In this document: piece after piece, positions 1 through 11,100 of the stretch
How positions within the stretch are numbered: position 1 is the first letter of the stretch
How the letters are laid out: the number at the start of each line of letters is the position of its first letter
Notes under the pieces: model-generated
Databases searched by the model: none
Seen by the model: the letters and a program-made list of their open reading frames with translations, nothing else
What the model was told of the DNA's origin: nothing
DNA from: Silene latifolia
Lineage: Eukaryota; Streptophyta; Magnoliopsida; Caryophyllales; Caryophyllaceae
Assembly (NCBI RefSeq): GCF_048544455.1
Contig: NC_133534.1
Location: 221,554,292-221,618,291, forward strand
Length of the DNA stretch: 64,000 nucleotides
Direction: 5' to 3'
Made by a program: the position numbers and the translations under genes

Positions 1-504
1 TTATAATAGAAAATAATAGGTTTTAGTTAAAAAAAAATGGTAGAAAAATTGATTTGGGCTTAATTGCACATTTTTGAAAACTTTTGGGGGTAATTTGCTA
101 CAAGTGAAATTTAGGGGATTGAATTGCACATAGTACATAAGTTATGGGGGTAATTTGTTACATCCCCTAATAGGTATGTGTTGGGTATTTTGGAGAAAGT
201 TTTAATTACCAAATATGATTTTTTTAACAGTTTTACGGGTAAATACTAAGAAAATAATCACCATATATTACAAGTAATATGTAATATAATTTTAGGACAT
301 ATTATTTGACAAATATTCTACATTTTAAAAACAAATGTCTCAAGATAGAGCCACTTAAAGATCGAAAATGAGTTATCACGAAGGGTAAAAAGCCGATCAA
401 TTTTTTTTATTTTTTTATTTTTTGTTAGATTATACTCTTACTAGAATGAGATTCATTAGCAACTAGAGGTATATAGTAATGTAATAAAATGGCATTGAAG
501 GCAA
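1..504. other. AT-rich intergenic DNA, no gene seen
   Basis: No coding signal. The first 170 bases contain two loose copies of a pattern built from 'aattgcaca', a G-run and 'gggggtaat'. A similar pattern recurs at about 19862-19970, so this is probably the remnant of a dispersed repeat. Confidence 0.5.
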
Positions 505-1627
505 TCTTATCTATATAAATTCAGAAGACAATACTCATTGTACAGCGCGCCACGTCATAAATGCATTTTTTTTTTTTGGAAAATCTAGGTTATGATGGGA
601 CCCATGAGTGTGCAACGTATTTAATTATTCAGATATCCGTCTTTTCGAACATGCGCTAAATTCCGTGTCGCAACAGATTATATAAAATAATCTTATGGAA
701 TACTTCTTCGAATTAATATTATGATAAAATTTTATACATTCCGTGTAAAGAAAATGCATAACATTTACGCATAATTAATTACAAATGCGAGTAAATGTGA
801 TTAAATTACATAATTTTTAAAACAAAATTACACAATAAAATTACATAATTTCAGGAAGGAATTACAGTTATATATGGGATCGAACCTACAACAGAAATGA
901 ATTACAAAAATGAATTACATGTATTTTTGTTAATATTATTGTACCAGAAATTCACAACATAATTTTTTAAAACTACAGGGTACAATTTTTTTTTTTTTCA
1001 AAAAACAATAATGACGGCATATGTACTTGGAATATAAAACTCGGCATCTTAATTATCAGCCGCGCACACCGAAATTGGTAGGTGACAATGATAGAAAACC
1101 GAGTTAATACAGTTTTCAACAAGCATTTAAAGCTATTTTTAATTTTTTTTTTTACTCTAAAAAAAACAAATAAATAAATTTTATTTTAATTTACAAGTGA
1201 TTAAAATTTTTTTAATAAATTTTTTTTAATAAATTTTTTAATAAATAATTCACAATTGTTATAACAAATATTGTTTAAATAATAAAAACACGATAAGGTA
1301 AGTCGAATAAATTAAATAACTTAAATATTTTTTAAAACTAGATAGTACGATGTTGTTGAGCGCTTAGTGAGAGATCTATATGCCGAATATGGTGAAACTC
1401 TTACTGATGTTAATCCGTCTGTAACTGAAAATGAACATTCACCCGGTAGTTGTGGTTTTAACGCATCCTATTTACGTGGAGAATGTTCATTTCCAGTTAG
1501 ATCACTGATCACTGATATAAAACAATTAGATAATTACAATAGAAATGTAAAAATAAAATATTTATCAAAAAACATCCATACCGTCCTAAATACAAACCCG
1601 TGCAATTTTGCACGGGTTTAAAACTAG
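505..1627 (+). mobile_element. Short non-autonomous Helitron
   Basis: The element starts with TC at 505 after an A, and ends with CTAG at 1624-1627 followed by T. This is the A^T insertion and TC..CTRR end structure known for Helitrons. A perfect 12-bp stem hairpin lies 4 bases before the CTAG end. At 1123 bp there is no Rep/helicase gene, so it would depend on an autonomous copy. An open frame at 1367-1621 runs into the hairpin and looks fortuitous or a captured remnant. The 3' end is convincing; the 5' end rests on the TC dinucleotide and a typical AT-rich start and is less sure. Confidence 0.65.
1594..1619 (+). repeat. Helitron 3' terminal hairpin
   Basis: Two 12-nt arms, AAACCCGTGCAA and TTGCACGGGTTT, are separated by a 2-nt loop. 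Rolling-circle transposons use such a hairpin as the termination signal, 10-12 nt or less before CTRR. Confidence 0.8.
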
Positions 1628-1744
1628 TATATTTCCATTTTCACATGTCCAACTTACATAAATCCATTATCAAAGACTTTAATTCAATCTTTTCCTTTTT
1701 ACGTATAATTCTCATCCCATCTATAGGCTATAGCTAACAAAATT

Positions 1745-1957
1745 TATTAGAAATTGAGAAGAGAGGGGAAAGCATAGAGGAAATCGTAGTATTATTGATA
1801 ATTGTTCGTACCTTTCAACACTTACAATAGCTCCGTATTTATAGTACGGATAAAGATCTAAATATAATAATAATATCTCTTAATAATGATAAACATAATA
1901 ATATCGATATTATTCTGATTACGGTATATCACAATAATATACCGTAATCTCCTAACA
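1745..1957 (-). repeat. 3' LTR of TRIM-like element 1
   Basis: 213 bp, paired with 2614-2826 and differing at only a few positions. It contains 'tatttatagtacgg', whose reverse strand offers a TATA-like sequence. Confidence 0.85.
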
Positions 1958-1970
1958 TCCCCCCTCAAAC
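1958..1970 (-). promoter_or_regulatory. Polypurine tract of TRIM-like element 1
   Basis: On the minus strand it reads GTTTGAGGGGGGA, directly abutting the 3' LTR. This is where plus-strand DNA synthesis primes in LTR retrotransposons. Confidence 0.75.
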
Positions 1971-2067
1971 CCATAGTAATTTATCGAAATTTCCATGGGT
2001 TTGCCAAATATATAAAAAAAAACAGAAGAATTATTCAAATTCTTCAGTCTTCGATCTTCAAAAATTA

Positions 2068-2315
2068 GACAGGAACGTCGAAACTTTTCGAACCTGTCAA
2101 AAAAATTCGTCGGACGGGAACGTCGTAGCTTTTCGGACCCGTCGAAATTCAAACGAAACGAAAACGTCGATCTTTTCGAACTCGTTGAAACGTCGATCAA
2201 TATTGGCAAGAACGTCGCAATTTTTCGAACTTGACTAAAGTTTCGTCAAATGGAAGAGAACATCATTTTTTTTTCGAACTCTTCAAAATAAATTTCAAAC
2301 GGGAAAATAACCCGT
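2068..2315 (-). repeat. Array of six hairpins with covarying stems
   Basis: Six hairpins start at 2068, 2113, 2157, 2205, 2253 and 2299, so every 44-48 nt. The first five have 19-20-nt loops of similar sequence (AACGTCG...TTTTCGAA), while the stem arms differ but stay complementary: GACAGG/CCTGTC, GACGGG/CCCGTC, AACGA/TCGTT, CAAG/CTTG, GAAGAG/CTCTTC. The sixth is short (ACGGG/CCCGT). This is directly visible; its role is unknown. Confidence 0.8.
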
Positions 2316-2454
2316 CGAATTCGATGGAGATAGAAAAAACAATCTCACTCAAATGAGTGAATGACTGTCGGATCTCAAAAACCAAGAAAGTAGTCAAAAG
2401 ACTACAACACACAAATCAAGTGCACAATATCATATACGTGCCATGAATTTCGAA

Positions 2455-2485
<31 letters not shown>

Positions 2486-2600
2486 GCAATTGTATATTAT
2501 TTATAATTCGTAATTCATTGAGAATCCCGCCGGTGAGCTTCGTAACTCATTAGCCCACCGGCAGGCAGCGGAATTTTGATTTTAGGCCTCAAGAGCGTGA

Positions 2601-2613
2601 GGCTCTGATACCA
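2601..2613 (-). promoter_or_regulatory. Primer binding site of TRIM-like element 1
   Basis: Minus-strand TGGTATCAGAGCC, complementary to the 3' end of initiator methionine tRNA, sits directly after the 5' LTR. Confidence 0.85.
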
Positions 2614-2826
2614 TAATAGAAATTGAGAAGAGAGGGGAAAGCATAGAAGAAATTGTAGTATTATTGATAATAGTTCGTACCTTTCAACACTTACAATAGC
2701 TCCGTATTTATAGTACGGATAAAGATCTAAATATAATAATAATATCTCTTAATAATGATAAACATAATAATATCGATATTATTCTGATTACGGTATATCA
2801 CAATAATATACCGTAATCTCCTAACA
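2614..2826 (-). repeat. 5' LTR of TRIM-like element 1
   Basis: 213 bp, partner of 1745-1957. It ends against the primer site at 2613 and the target duplication at 2827-2831. Confidence 0.85.
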
Positions 2827-3473
2827 AAATTTAAGAAATTGAAGCAAGTCTTAATCAAACGTTAAACTGGCTTTAATGATACGTTTATGTAGTAGGACAA
2901 TATCATGGTCATGGACGCATCAGGACGCATGAGCAAAGGGTTGTTGGTTAGGCACATCACAAGTTTTGGCAAACAGATTCGTTGTGGGTCTTTGTAAGCG
3001 TGAAGGCAAAATAGTGATGAGACGTTACCAATTAGACTTTAGCAGGAGAAACAAAGCTAACCATCTCCAGTGGTTATGAAAAAGAACATATTTACAATTT
3101 TGTAAAGTTTTCAAGTGGGTTGTTCATCATTGAAATTTTATAACCTATGAAAACACAGAGGACCATTAATACAATTTTATAACCTCATTGGCTAGATTGA
3201 ACTACATAATTAAGGCTTTATATATTTATTCCGTTTTATTAAGGCAAGAGTTAATTAATTCAAATATTGAGGTATTGTTCTTTTATATACTTGCTCAGCC
3301 CAAAGCAAGATGTTGTATCATTTTTGTGAAACTTTTTTTTTCTGTTCAAGAAAATGGCGAAAAAGGATTTGAAATCGAAAAGGTATTTAAAACTGAAAAA
3401 GCTAATGAAACACGAAAAGGAATCGATAAGGTAGCTGAAAATTAGGAACTGATAAAGTAACTGATTATATAAA

Positions 3474-3765
3474 AATGTGTTTGGCAAACTAACTGAAAAG
3501 GTAGTTGATTTTGGTAAAATGACGTAAAAGGATATGAAATTATTTAATATTATAGAATAAAGGAGTACAAAATGGAAAATAAGTCATTTCAGGTACCTAA
3601 TTTCTCAAATGCTACCCAGGTAGCATTTCATTTCAGGTACCTTATTTGACCAAATAAGCTACTTGCCAAACACTTGCAAAAAAATCAGGTAGCTGAAATT
3701 TTGATCAAATAAGCTACTTTGGTCAAATAAGCTACCTGAAATATCGTGCCAAACGGAGCCTAAAT
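3474..3765. mobile_element. Possible hAT-like MITE
   Basis: The left end has TTTGGCAAACTAACTG and the right end, reversed, has TTTGGCACGATATTTC; both are followed by related GGTAG..TTGG/TTGACC stretches. The middle repeats 'aaataagctac' and 'caggtagc' in both orientations. The boundaries and target duplication are not clear. Confidence 0.35.
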
Positions 3766-4378
3766 TCCTACGAAATTACTTCATTCATTTGAATTCACGT
3801 GCAGTAGATTACTTTGTTCCATTTATCATATACTTCCTTTATTTTGATCATTTATTTATTTTTTAATTAAAAATAAAAAAGGTAAACAAATAATTTAATA
3901 GATGAGTATTAATCTGATTTCTCTACATCTTGAGAAATTCTTGTGAATTGACAATTTCCGTTTTCTTGAAATAAAAATAATAATAATAAAAAAAAAAGAT
4001 TAAACAACCTTCATTTTTGCATCATAAACTAAAAAAATCCTTATATTTAAAAAACAACCAATAAAAGTGGAACAGAAAGGGTGAATTTGAACAAGCAAAT
4101 GGGATCGACGCAGTATGTTTCTATGAAATTACTTCAGTCATCTATAATTAAGTGGACGATAACTTTGTCTGTTCTATCATCTAGTAATAAAATTTTGTGT
4201 GGTTTTTTTTATAAGAAAGAGGGAATTAGATAATTCAATTTCTCTATTTTGAAAGCACTGAGAAATCTTGTTAATCGTCAACTCTTCACATTTTCTCAAA
4301 AACAGAAAAACAAACGACCGTGTTTTTATAATTCATGGGAATTAGAACAGTTAGTCTTCAAGAAGGGGTCGAGATGCG

Positions 4379-4491
4379 TGACGGGTAATGTCACTCACAA
4401 AACGGATAGGGGGGACAAGGTGGGGGCACTCCCATGTACTTTCCTCTCTCCTCTATTTGGGTTATTTGTGAGAGAAAATGATATCCGTCAC
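4379..4491. mobile_element. MITE-like inverted repeat, GTGACGG ends
   Basis: GTGACGGGTAATGTCACTCAC at the left mirrors the reversed right end, GTGACGGATATC..CTCAC. The unit is about 113 bp. The family of the parent transposon cannot be told. Confidence 0.4.
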
Positions 4492-5772
4492 TTCAAAGTC
4501 CACTTTTTCCAAAGCAACCAAAGGATGTTCAATTTTCACTAATGGACAAGAAGGAGCGAATTTGCACAAATTGATCATTCAAGCAAATGTGATGGACCAA
4601 GTATATTAAAAGATATATAGTCCTATTTATTAAAGAGATAAGTCTATAAGCCTATATCAAAGCCATGCCAAAACCTAAATAAAAAGTTTGTTAATGTTCC
4701 TCCAAAATTAGGAAAAACATGCAATTATGAAACAAGTACAATCATGAAAGACGACACATAATAATAATATCTTTTGTCTTTTGGTTGAATTCCCATATGG
4801 GCATACTATCACATATGGCCATTCGGATGATTTGACATCATCATTTACAGATTATTGCTCATGAACTTCTAAGAGGTTTGTTCTCATGCCACATAAACTA
4901 ATTTACAAACTAATTTACCTACAAACCTTCTACCAACAACAAATAAACCTCTTCAAGGTTCATATCATGGCCCACTATACTTTTCCCCTCTTACACTTTC
5001 TTTCCACAAACCTGGTTACTAGTTTGTAACCCCTCTCATCCATGAACCTTAACACTCATCACCAACAATAGAAGGTTTGTTGACAAACCTTCAAAATAAT
5101 GAACATGTCATCCTACAAACCTTTTAATAAACCTCTATTGCTAATGCCCTAATCACCTAAACTATCATATCCTTAAGGTTTTACAAACTCATATCTACAT
5201 CCTTCTACCAATGTGGCACCCATTTATTTTCCACCAACAAACTATATAACATCATACCAGAATTCCCACATTACGTTTTAGTATTAAACTCCATTAATTT
5301 TTGGTTTATATTATATTAATAAATTAATATAAATCGGGTCAAGGAAGATTATAAAGGGTGTTTCTTAATCTTGAGTAATTGTAAAAACTCGAGCTCAACA
5401 ATTTAGTTAAGTTATATTAACTCATTTTCAGTAAAACCGTTACCTTCAGTGGCAGAGCTAGTATTTCAAGTTAGCATGGCGAAAATTTTCAGCAGGGGCG
5501 AAGTGGTAATAGTATAAGGTAGCATTGGAAAAATTCGAAAATTTTAACTAAATTTCGAAATTTTCAAAATTCGGCCTTAAGTTCGATAATGAGATGAATA
5601 TACTATTTTCGTTCATTTATGTGGTTGTTTGTCTTTTTTATTGTTTATAAAAAATATATAATTATATATTTTAATTAAAAATAATAAATAAATAAATGCG
5701 CCGAAGGAAGTATATCATTTACCACTACTCCACCAAAAATATCTTAACACCGATTTTAATCAGTCAGTCTTA

Positions 5773-5905
5773 CTTGTGACGGGTTAATCCCTTTACAAGT
5801 TTGTGACCTCTAACAAAAAGGGAGAGGGAATAAGGTAAGCGTCGTGTCTTCTTCACTAACCTTTCCGGTCATTTCGTTTGTGAAAAGGGCAGTATCCGTC
5901 GCAAG
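5773..5905. mobile_element. MITE-like inverted repeat, CTTGTGACGG ends
   Basis: CTTGTGACGG opens the unit and CCGTCGCAAG closes it, so 9 of 10 terminal bases pair. It resembles the 4379-4491 element and is probably the same family. Confidence 0.4.
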
Positions 5906-8156
5906 TTTGTAACATATATCGTCGTCACAGATGACTCATTTGTGAATTTTAATTCACTTGAACTTTTCAAAGATACAATTCCATTTCATTCATTCATTTA
6001 TATAAACTAGGGGTCCATATCATTCTCTGACGTCAATGATATCCACCTCTCTGCATCTATCTATACTGAGAGGATGAAACAGGCACCTTAAACATGGTAT
6101 CAAAACTCGGCTTGAGACATACTCCATTTGTCTCGGTTATTTATTTACTTATTTTATTTTAATATCTCATTCAGTTTTTTACCTTTCTATTTTAGGAATA
6201 TCTTTGATGGACAACTTGATCATCCACACTCAATTTGATCTACTTATCAGGTAATAATTGATCTCCTTTTTTCTTGGTTTTTGTGCCAAAACCAAGTACA
6301 AACAAATGACCGTGACAGATGAAGTAATTTCCAAACCTTAGTCAACAATGTTTTAGGTAACCTTCAAAATTTTTATAACCTCGTTGTGATTAAATACGGC
6401 ACAATCACGGGTAGGGGTGAGCAAAAGTGTAAACCTCGGTACAGTTTTAAGAATCGTATTAGATGTACGGCTTTTAAAATCAAATGAATTTACCGACATG
6501 GAACCACCCAGTTTGACTCGATTAAAATGATGACCCGATAGTTATTAAGCTTAAAATTGATCAAATTGAAAGCGATTTAGTTTATAGCTTGATACCTTTG
6601 ACTTATAATGAAGCAGCTATACCAAATAATGATCAAAAAACTAATTTTAATGGTTAAAAATGAAGTAATGCGATAAAATCGTTAGACTCGATAATGATCC
6701 GACCCGACCTGATACATCATTTAACCTAAATTGACCGACCCGATAATGACCGACTCGACCCAAAAGGGTAGGCCGATCAGATATGAACCGAACCCCAAAA
6801 GGGTAGGCTGATTCGATATGAGCCGAACCCGATATAACCCGACCTAAACTCGACCCAACTGACCCAATTGTTACCACTAGTCAGCTCTAGGAAGTGAAGA
6901 TCCAAAAGATATCCAAATGCAAAAATGTGAAAACAGGCAACAAAGGAGCCCACAAGGAGACCAAGTTAGCTGTAGAGGGTAGCAATCTTTATCAAGCAAA
7001 ATGAATACACAACAAAATTTCTACATATGAAGACCAATCAAACACCAAATGTTTATACCAATTTAGAGAGCAACAAATCTGCCCAAATAAACCAACAATA
7101 TCAAAGGGTCCACCCCTATTAGATAATTCTTCAACTGATTCCCATTTCTTAGTTGTCGACTTTCTGTTGGTTTTTTCTATCCAATTAAACTCACCTCATA
7201 CTTTTCTTTTTTGCTCGTGTCTAATTCACCTATAACAAATTAACAACAACTCATTTTGGTATCTTGTCTATGGAGGCTACCCACTTCCCAAAAGTTAGTG
7301 AGTTGTATTCTTGTATCTACTTAGGCTCTCTCCAATAATTCTATTATCGACCTAACCATGTCAAATCTCGCTTCACTCTTTCTCTTCAGATCGGTTTCCC
7401 CGACTTGATTAGCCTTCCAAAACTTTTACGATGAATCTAGAAAGGCTGTTTGACGAGACATGGCAGCCGTGAACCAATAAGTGAGTCGAGGGATCCGCTT
7501 CATCGGGTTCCTGTTTCACCATACAAAAAACCAATCATCTTTGATGCCATAATGCGGTGTTGATGGGCAAACATTGCATTTAGAATAACGGCCAATTATG
7601 GTGTTACAAGTAAAGTATTACTATATTAAAAGAAGAAAAGCATGAGTAAAGTATTATTGTTTAATGCAAGTATGCAACTAAATATAATATCTACCTCAAA
7701 AAGGACCCCCAAGATAGGACAAAATACTTCTAAAAAAATGCGATTATGCAAGATGTCAAAAACGGCCACATACTTTTTACAAATCTAAAGATACTTCTAA
7801 AAAAATGCGATTATGCAAGATGTCAAAATACTTCTAAAAAAGTCCATTACTTAACAGGGCCAAAAGAATAAAAACTCTCGTATAGAAGACACTTGTACCA
7901 GAAGCCCAACATATAAACAAGGATGCATGTCATAATTCAATGTGCTCTTCAGCTGGGCTTATTGATAAGCGTTGTCACTCTTATATATATATATATATAT
8001 ATGACTGTCTTCCACAACCATTCGAAGTTACACAAAATTACTGACTATTTCTTTTACTACTGACTTGGACAAAGAGGCTAAAGATAAGCAAATTTAAAAC
8101 AAAAGAATAATTTACCAGGATGATGCAGCTTTTGTTTTGCTAAGCTGCTGGTGACA
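5906..8156. other. Intergenic DNA with degenerate repeats
   Basis: No gene is recognisable. Bases 6650-6870 are a degenerate run of CCGAC/CGACC-type words (another lies at 18690-18800 and about 19110-19150). Bases 7740-7830 contain a direct repeat of 'gcgattatgcaagatgtcaa'. An (AT)n tract lies at 7981-8001. Confidence 0.5.
7981..8001. repeat. (AT)n microsatellite
   Basis: About ten AT dinucleotides, located downstream of the CIP111 stop codon. Confidence 0.9.
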
Positions 8157-11100
8157 TCAAATGTCCTCAGATAGATCCTTGGAATATACTAGCCGTTGAA
8201 ACCTTTCTGACAATTGCTGATAAGGCTGAATCTCTGATGGGCGCACATGTAGAATTGCACGCTTCAACTGTTCCATGTTTATCTCCGAAGCATCAAGATT
8301 CTCCTGATAGGATTTACTATTACAACACTTCCCAGAAGATAAGACAAAACCATACAAAATATAAAACCAGATATCAACATACTTCAATGGCTGAGATGGC
8401 TGCTTCCCTACAAACCAATGATATATCAGCACCTGTACACCCTTTAGTGACACGAGCTAGCTCTCTCAAGTCAACATCAGAACTGCAACGCATTTTACTC
8501 AGATGAATGTTGAAGACGTCGATTCTGTCTTTTTCACTAGGGGGTCCCACATACAGCAATCTATCAAACCGGCCTATCAAATATTGAAGTTGTCAGGAAA
8601 ATATTCAAAGCTTGGGAAGTGGAAAATAAAATAGCATCAAGCATATGAACCCAGCATGTACATCCGCGAGAAGGTCCCGTTAGATTACCTGGTCTAAGAA
8701 GAGCAGGATCAATCTTGTCCGGACGATTTGTAGCGGCTATCACAGTGACATTAACTCTTTCTTGCAAACCTAGAAGGGAAAGGGTTTTCTGAACGTTATA
8801 CATCCAGTTTTTACAACAGTAGACTCACGAAAATACAACATCAACATGTAACCCCAAAAAAGGCTGCCTTACCATCCAGTTCTACTAGAAGTTGACTCAT
8901 GACCCGATCTGAAACCGAAACTCCATCATTTTCCCTTCCACGGATGACCGCAAGACTGTCTATTTCATCAAAAAATATTATAGAAGGAGCATTGGATCTT
9001 GCTTTAGCGAATAGAGACCTAACAGCCTTCTCAGATTCCCCAACCCACTTGCTGAATAGTTCCGGACCCTTGACAGCAAGAAAGTTAAGCCCTGCTTCAC
9101 AAGCAACAGCGCGAGCCATCAGAGTTTTGCTGCAACCTGGAGGACCAAACATCAGAACCCCTGTTGGTGGCCGGGTTCCTATTCGGTTGAATGCATCCTG
9201 GTGCTTCTGGGGCCATTCAACTGCTTCCATCAATTGTGCTTTGACCTCCTCCTGGCCACCTATATCTTTCCACTTAACCTTAGGAACCTCCAGAACAACC
9301 TGCGCAAGACAAAAGTTACAGAATAAGCAGATAAATCAAATGAAGCCAAAGGAGGATACCATCTTTCTAGCTGCCATTTCACTTTAACATGATGGGATAA
9401 ATCAAAACGACTCATAAAACTGAATTGAGTTTCTTGTATGTGGAGCAGCAATTAGAGTACCAGACGAAATTTTCGACGCAATGGTCACTCGGAAACAAAT
9501 TTTTGATCTTTTCTGACATATATATAGGTAGGGCTGCGTACATTCGACTTAGTTACGGATGATGATCAGATAATCAAAACTTAGTCAGGTTACTATTCGT
9601 CAATCTTATTTATATAAAAAAAAAATCCAATTCAAGGAGGCTGAAAGCTAAGCTGCACAATTAAAAATGATATTGTAACGATCCATTTGCATGGTATGGG
9701 ACATGAGTCCCACATCGGTCGTGTGGGAGGCCTATGTGGGATTTGAGGGGTGCTACCAACCTTCTTTTTCCGACCTTCTCTCCAACCTTCTCCCTTCGCC
9801 CTCTCACAACCAATTAAATTAATATATATCGGGTGGGGTCACAAGACAAGTAGAAGAAGCAAAATAAACGATATTTTAATCGGTTGTGAGAGGAGAAGGT
9901 AGATAGTATTTCGGGATTTATATAGACTTGGGCTCTACCACCCTCTGAGCTAGCTTTTCCTCCCAAGATCTATATCAGTTGGTATCAGAGCAAACCACCA
10001 CCCCTTCTGCATCCTCGGCCCTATGGTGACGTCGGTATTGCAGTGTTCGGCCGGGGCTAGACGGTTCTAGCACACAGCCTACTGCTGGTGACGCCGGTAT
10101 TGCAGTGTTCGCCCGGGGCTAGAAGGTTCTAGCACACAGCCAGCAGGCGAGGGCGCCTGGTTGCGGAGCGTGGTGGAATGTAACGATCCATTTGCATGGT
10201 ATGGGACATGAGTCCCACATCGGTCGTGTGGGAGGCCTATGTGGGATTTATATAGACTTGGGCTCTACCACCCTCTGAGCTAGCTTTTGGGGTGGGTTCT
10301 CCCAAGATCTATATCAGATATCCATATGAAAAAATGATGTAGAAAATGTGTAGCGTACCTCCCGCATTGCACTTGGATGTATTTTCATTCTTGCCCTCTC
10401 AAAATCCTCAAAGGTAATCTTCAGTTGATGCTCTTGTGTTACCGAGAAACATTTATCAGTTGCTACAACTTTCTGGTTGTTACATGAGAGAATAGCGTCT
10501 CCAGAGATAGGGAACACAACAGAATCACTTGAGTCTGTCAACTCCATATTAGCCAATGACTCAGAATCTAGATCTTTGTCAAAAGCAACTTCATTGCTTG
10601 GGTAAGAGAAACAGTCCACCAACAAATCAGAAGCATATCCAACATCTGTACTTTTGTCAGACATAATACATCGCCTTAAACAAACCATAGCAGCCTCATT
10701 TGAAAGGGCAGCTAGATCAGCTCCAACGAAACCATGTGACACACCAGCAATTTCCTGGATTTGGGAAAATGAAAGAGAATGTACCATTCTACCAAGAATA
10801 GTAGTCAATATATCAAGTCGTTGTTCAGCAGTTGGTACACCTGCATAAGCATTATTCTTTTTTGTATAAGTAAAACTAAGATAACATGCAGATAAACTTT
10901 TGTTACGAGGTAGCAACAGTATTAAATCTAGTTATCCAACTTAATACTCGTGTCTCACGTAGTCGATTTTGGTATGTACCCCCATATTGTTTACATTCAG
11001 CATTTAGGCATGTTTTCTGGGTGTAGAAACTAGAAAGTGTGTGAGACTCAGTAGCCCAATTGCAGGTGCTTACATAAAGAATCACTCCAATGTGCAACAG

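Larger units (their letters stand above)
1745..2826 (-). mobile_element. Miniature LTR retrotransposon (TRIM-like), element 1
   Basis: Two near-identical 213-bp LTRs (1745-1957 and 2614-2826) flank a 656-bp interior with no protein gene. Read on the minus strand, the LTR starts TGTTAGGAG. Right after the 5' LTR comes TGGTATCAGAGCC (2613-2601), the initiator-Met tRNA primer site typical of Copia and TRIM elements. A purine tract, GTTTGAGGGGGGA (1970-1958), precedes the 3' LTR. A 5-bp target duplication AAATT lies at 1740-1744 and 2827-2831. All replication signals are present but no gag or pol, so it is a non-autonomous element. The interior holds a hairpin array (2068-2315). Confidence 0.85.
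9674..10316 (+). mobile_element. TRIM retrotransposon (element 2) in CIP111 intron 6
   Basis: The left LTR is 9674-9977 and the right LTR 10179-10316. Both start TGTAACGATCC and end CTATATCA. A perfect 5-bp duplication GATAT lies at 9669-9673 and 10317-10321. The primer site TTGGTATCAGAGC (initiator-Met tRNA) follows the left LTR at 9979. The 201-bp interior has no gene. The left LTR is longer only because a MITE (9745-9912) sits in it, and it also lacks about 9 bases near its end. The element lies antisense to CIP111 and entirely within an intron. Confidence 0.9.

Noticed and set aside
1952-2209. 85-codon frame in TRIM-like element 1
   Set aside because: It is produced by the hairpin array and crosses the LTR border; no protein family.
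4249-4542. 97-codon open frame
   Set aside because: It spans a MITE-like inverted repeat and has no recognisable domain.
5455-5590. Remnant with 'gtggcagagctag' and 'gaaaattttcag'
   Set aside because: Resembles a common plant repeat end, but no boundaries or duplication could be found.
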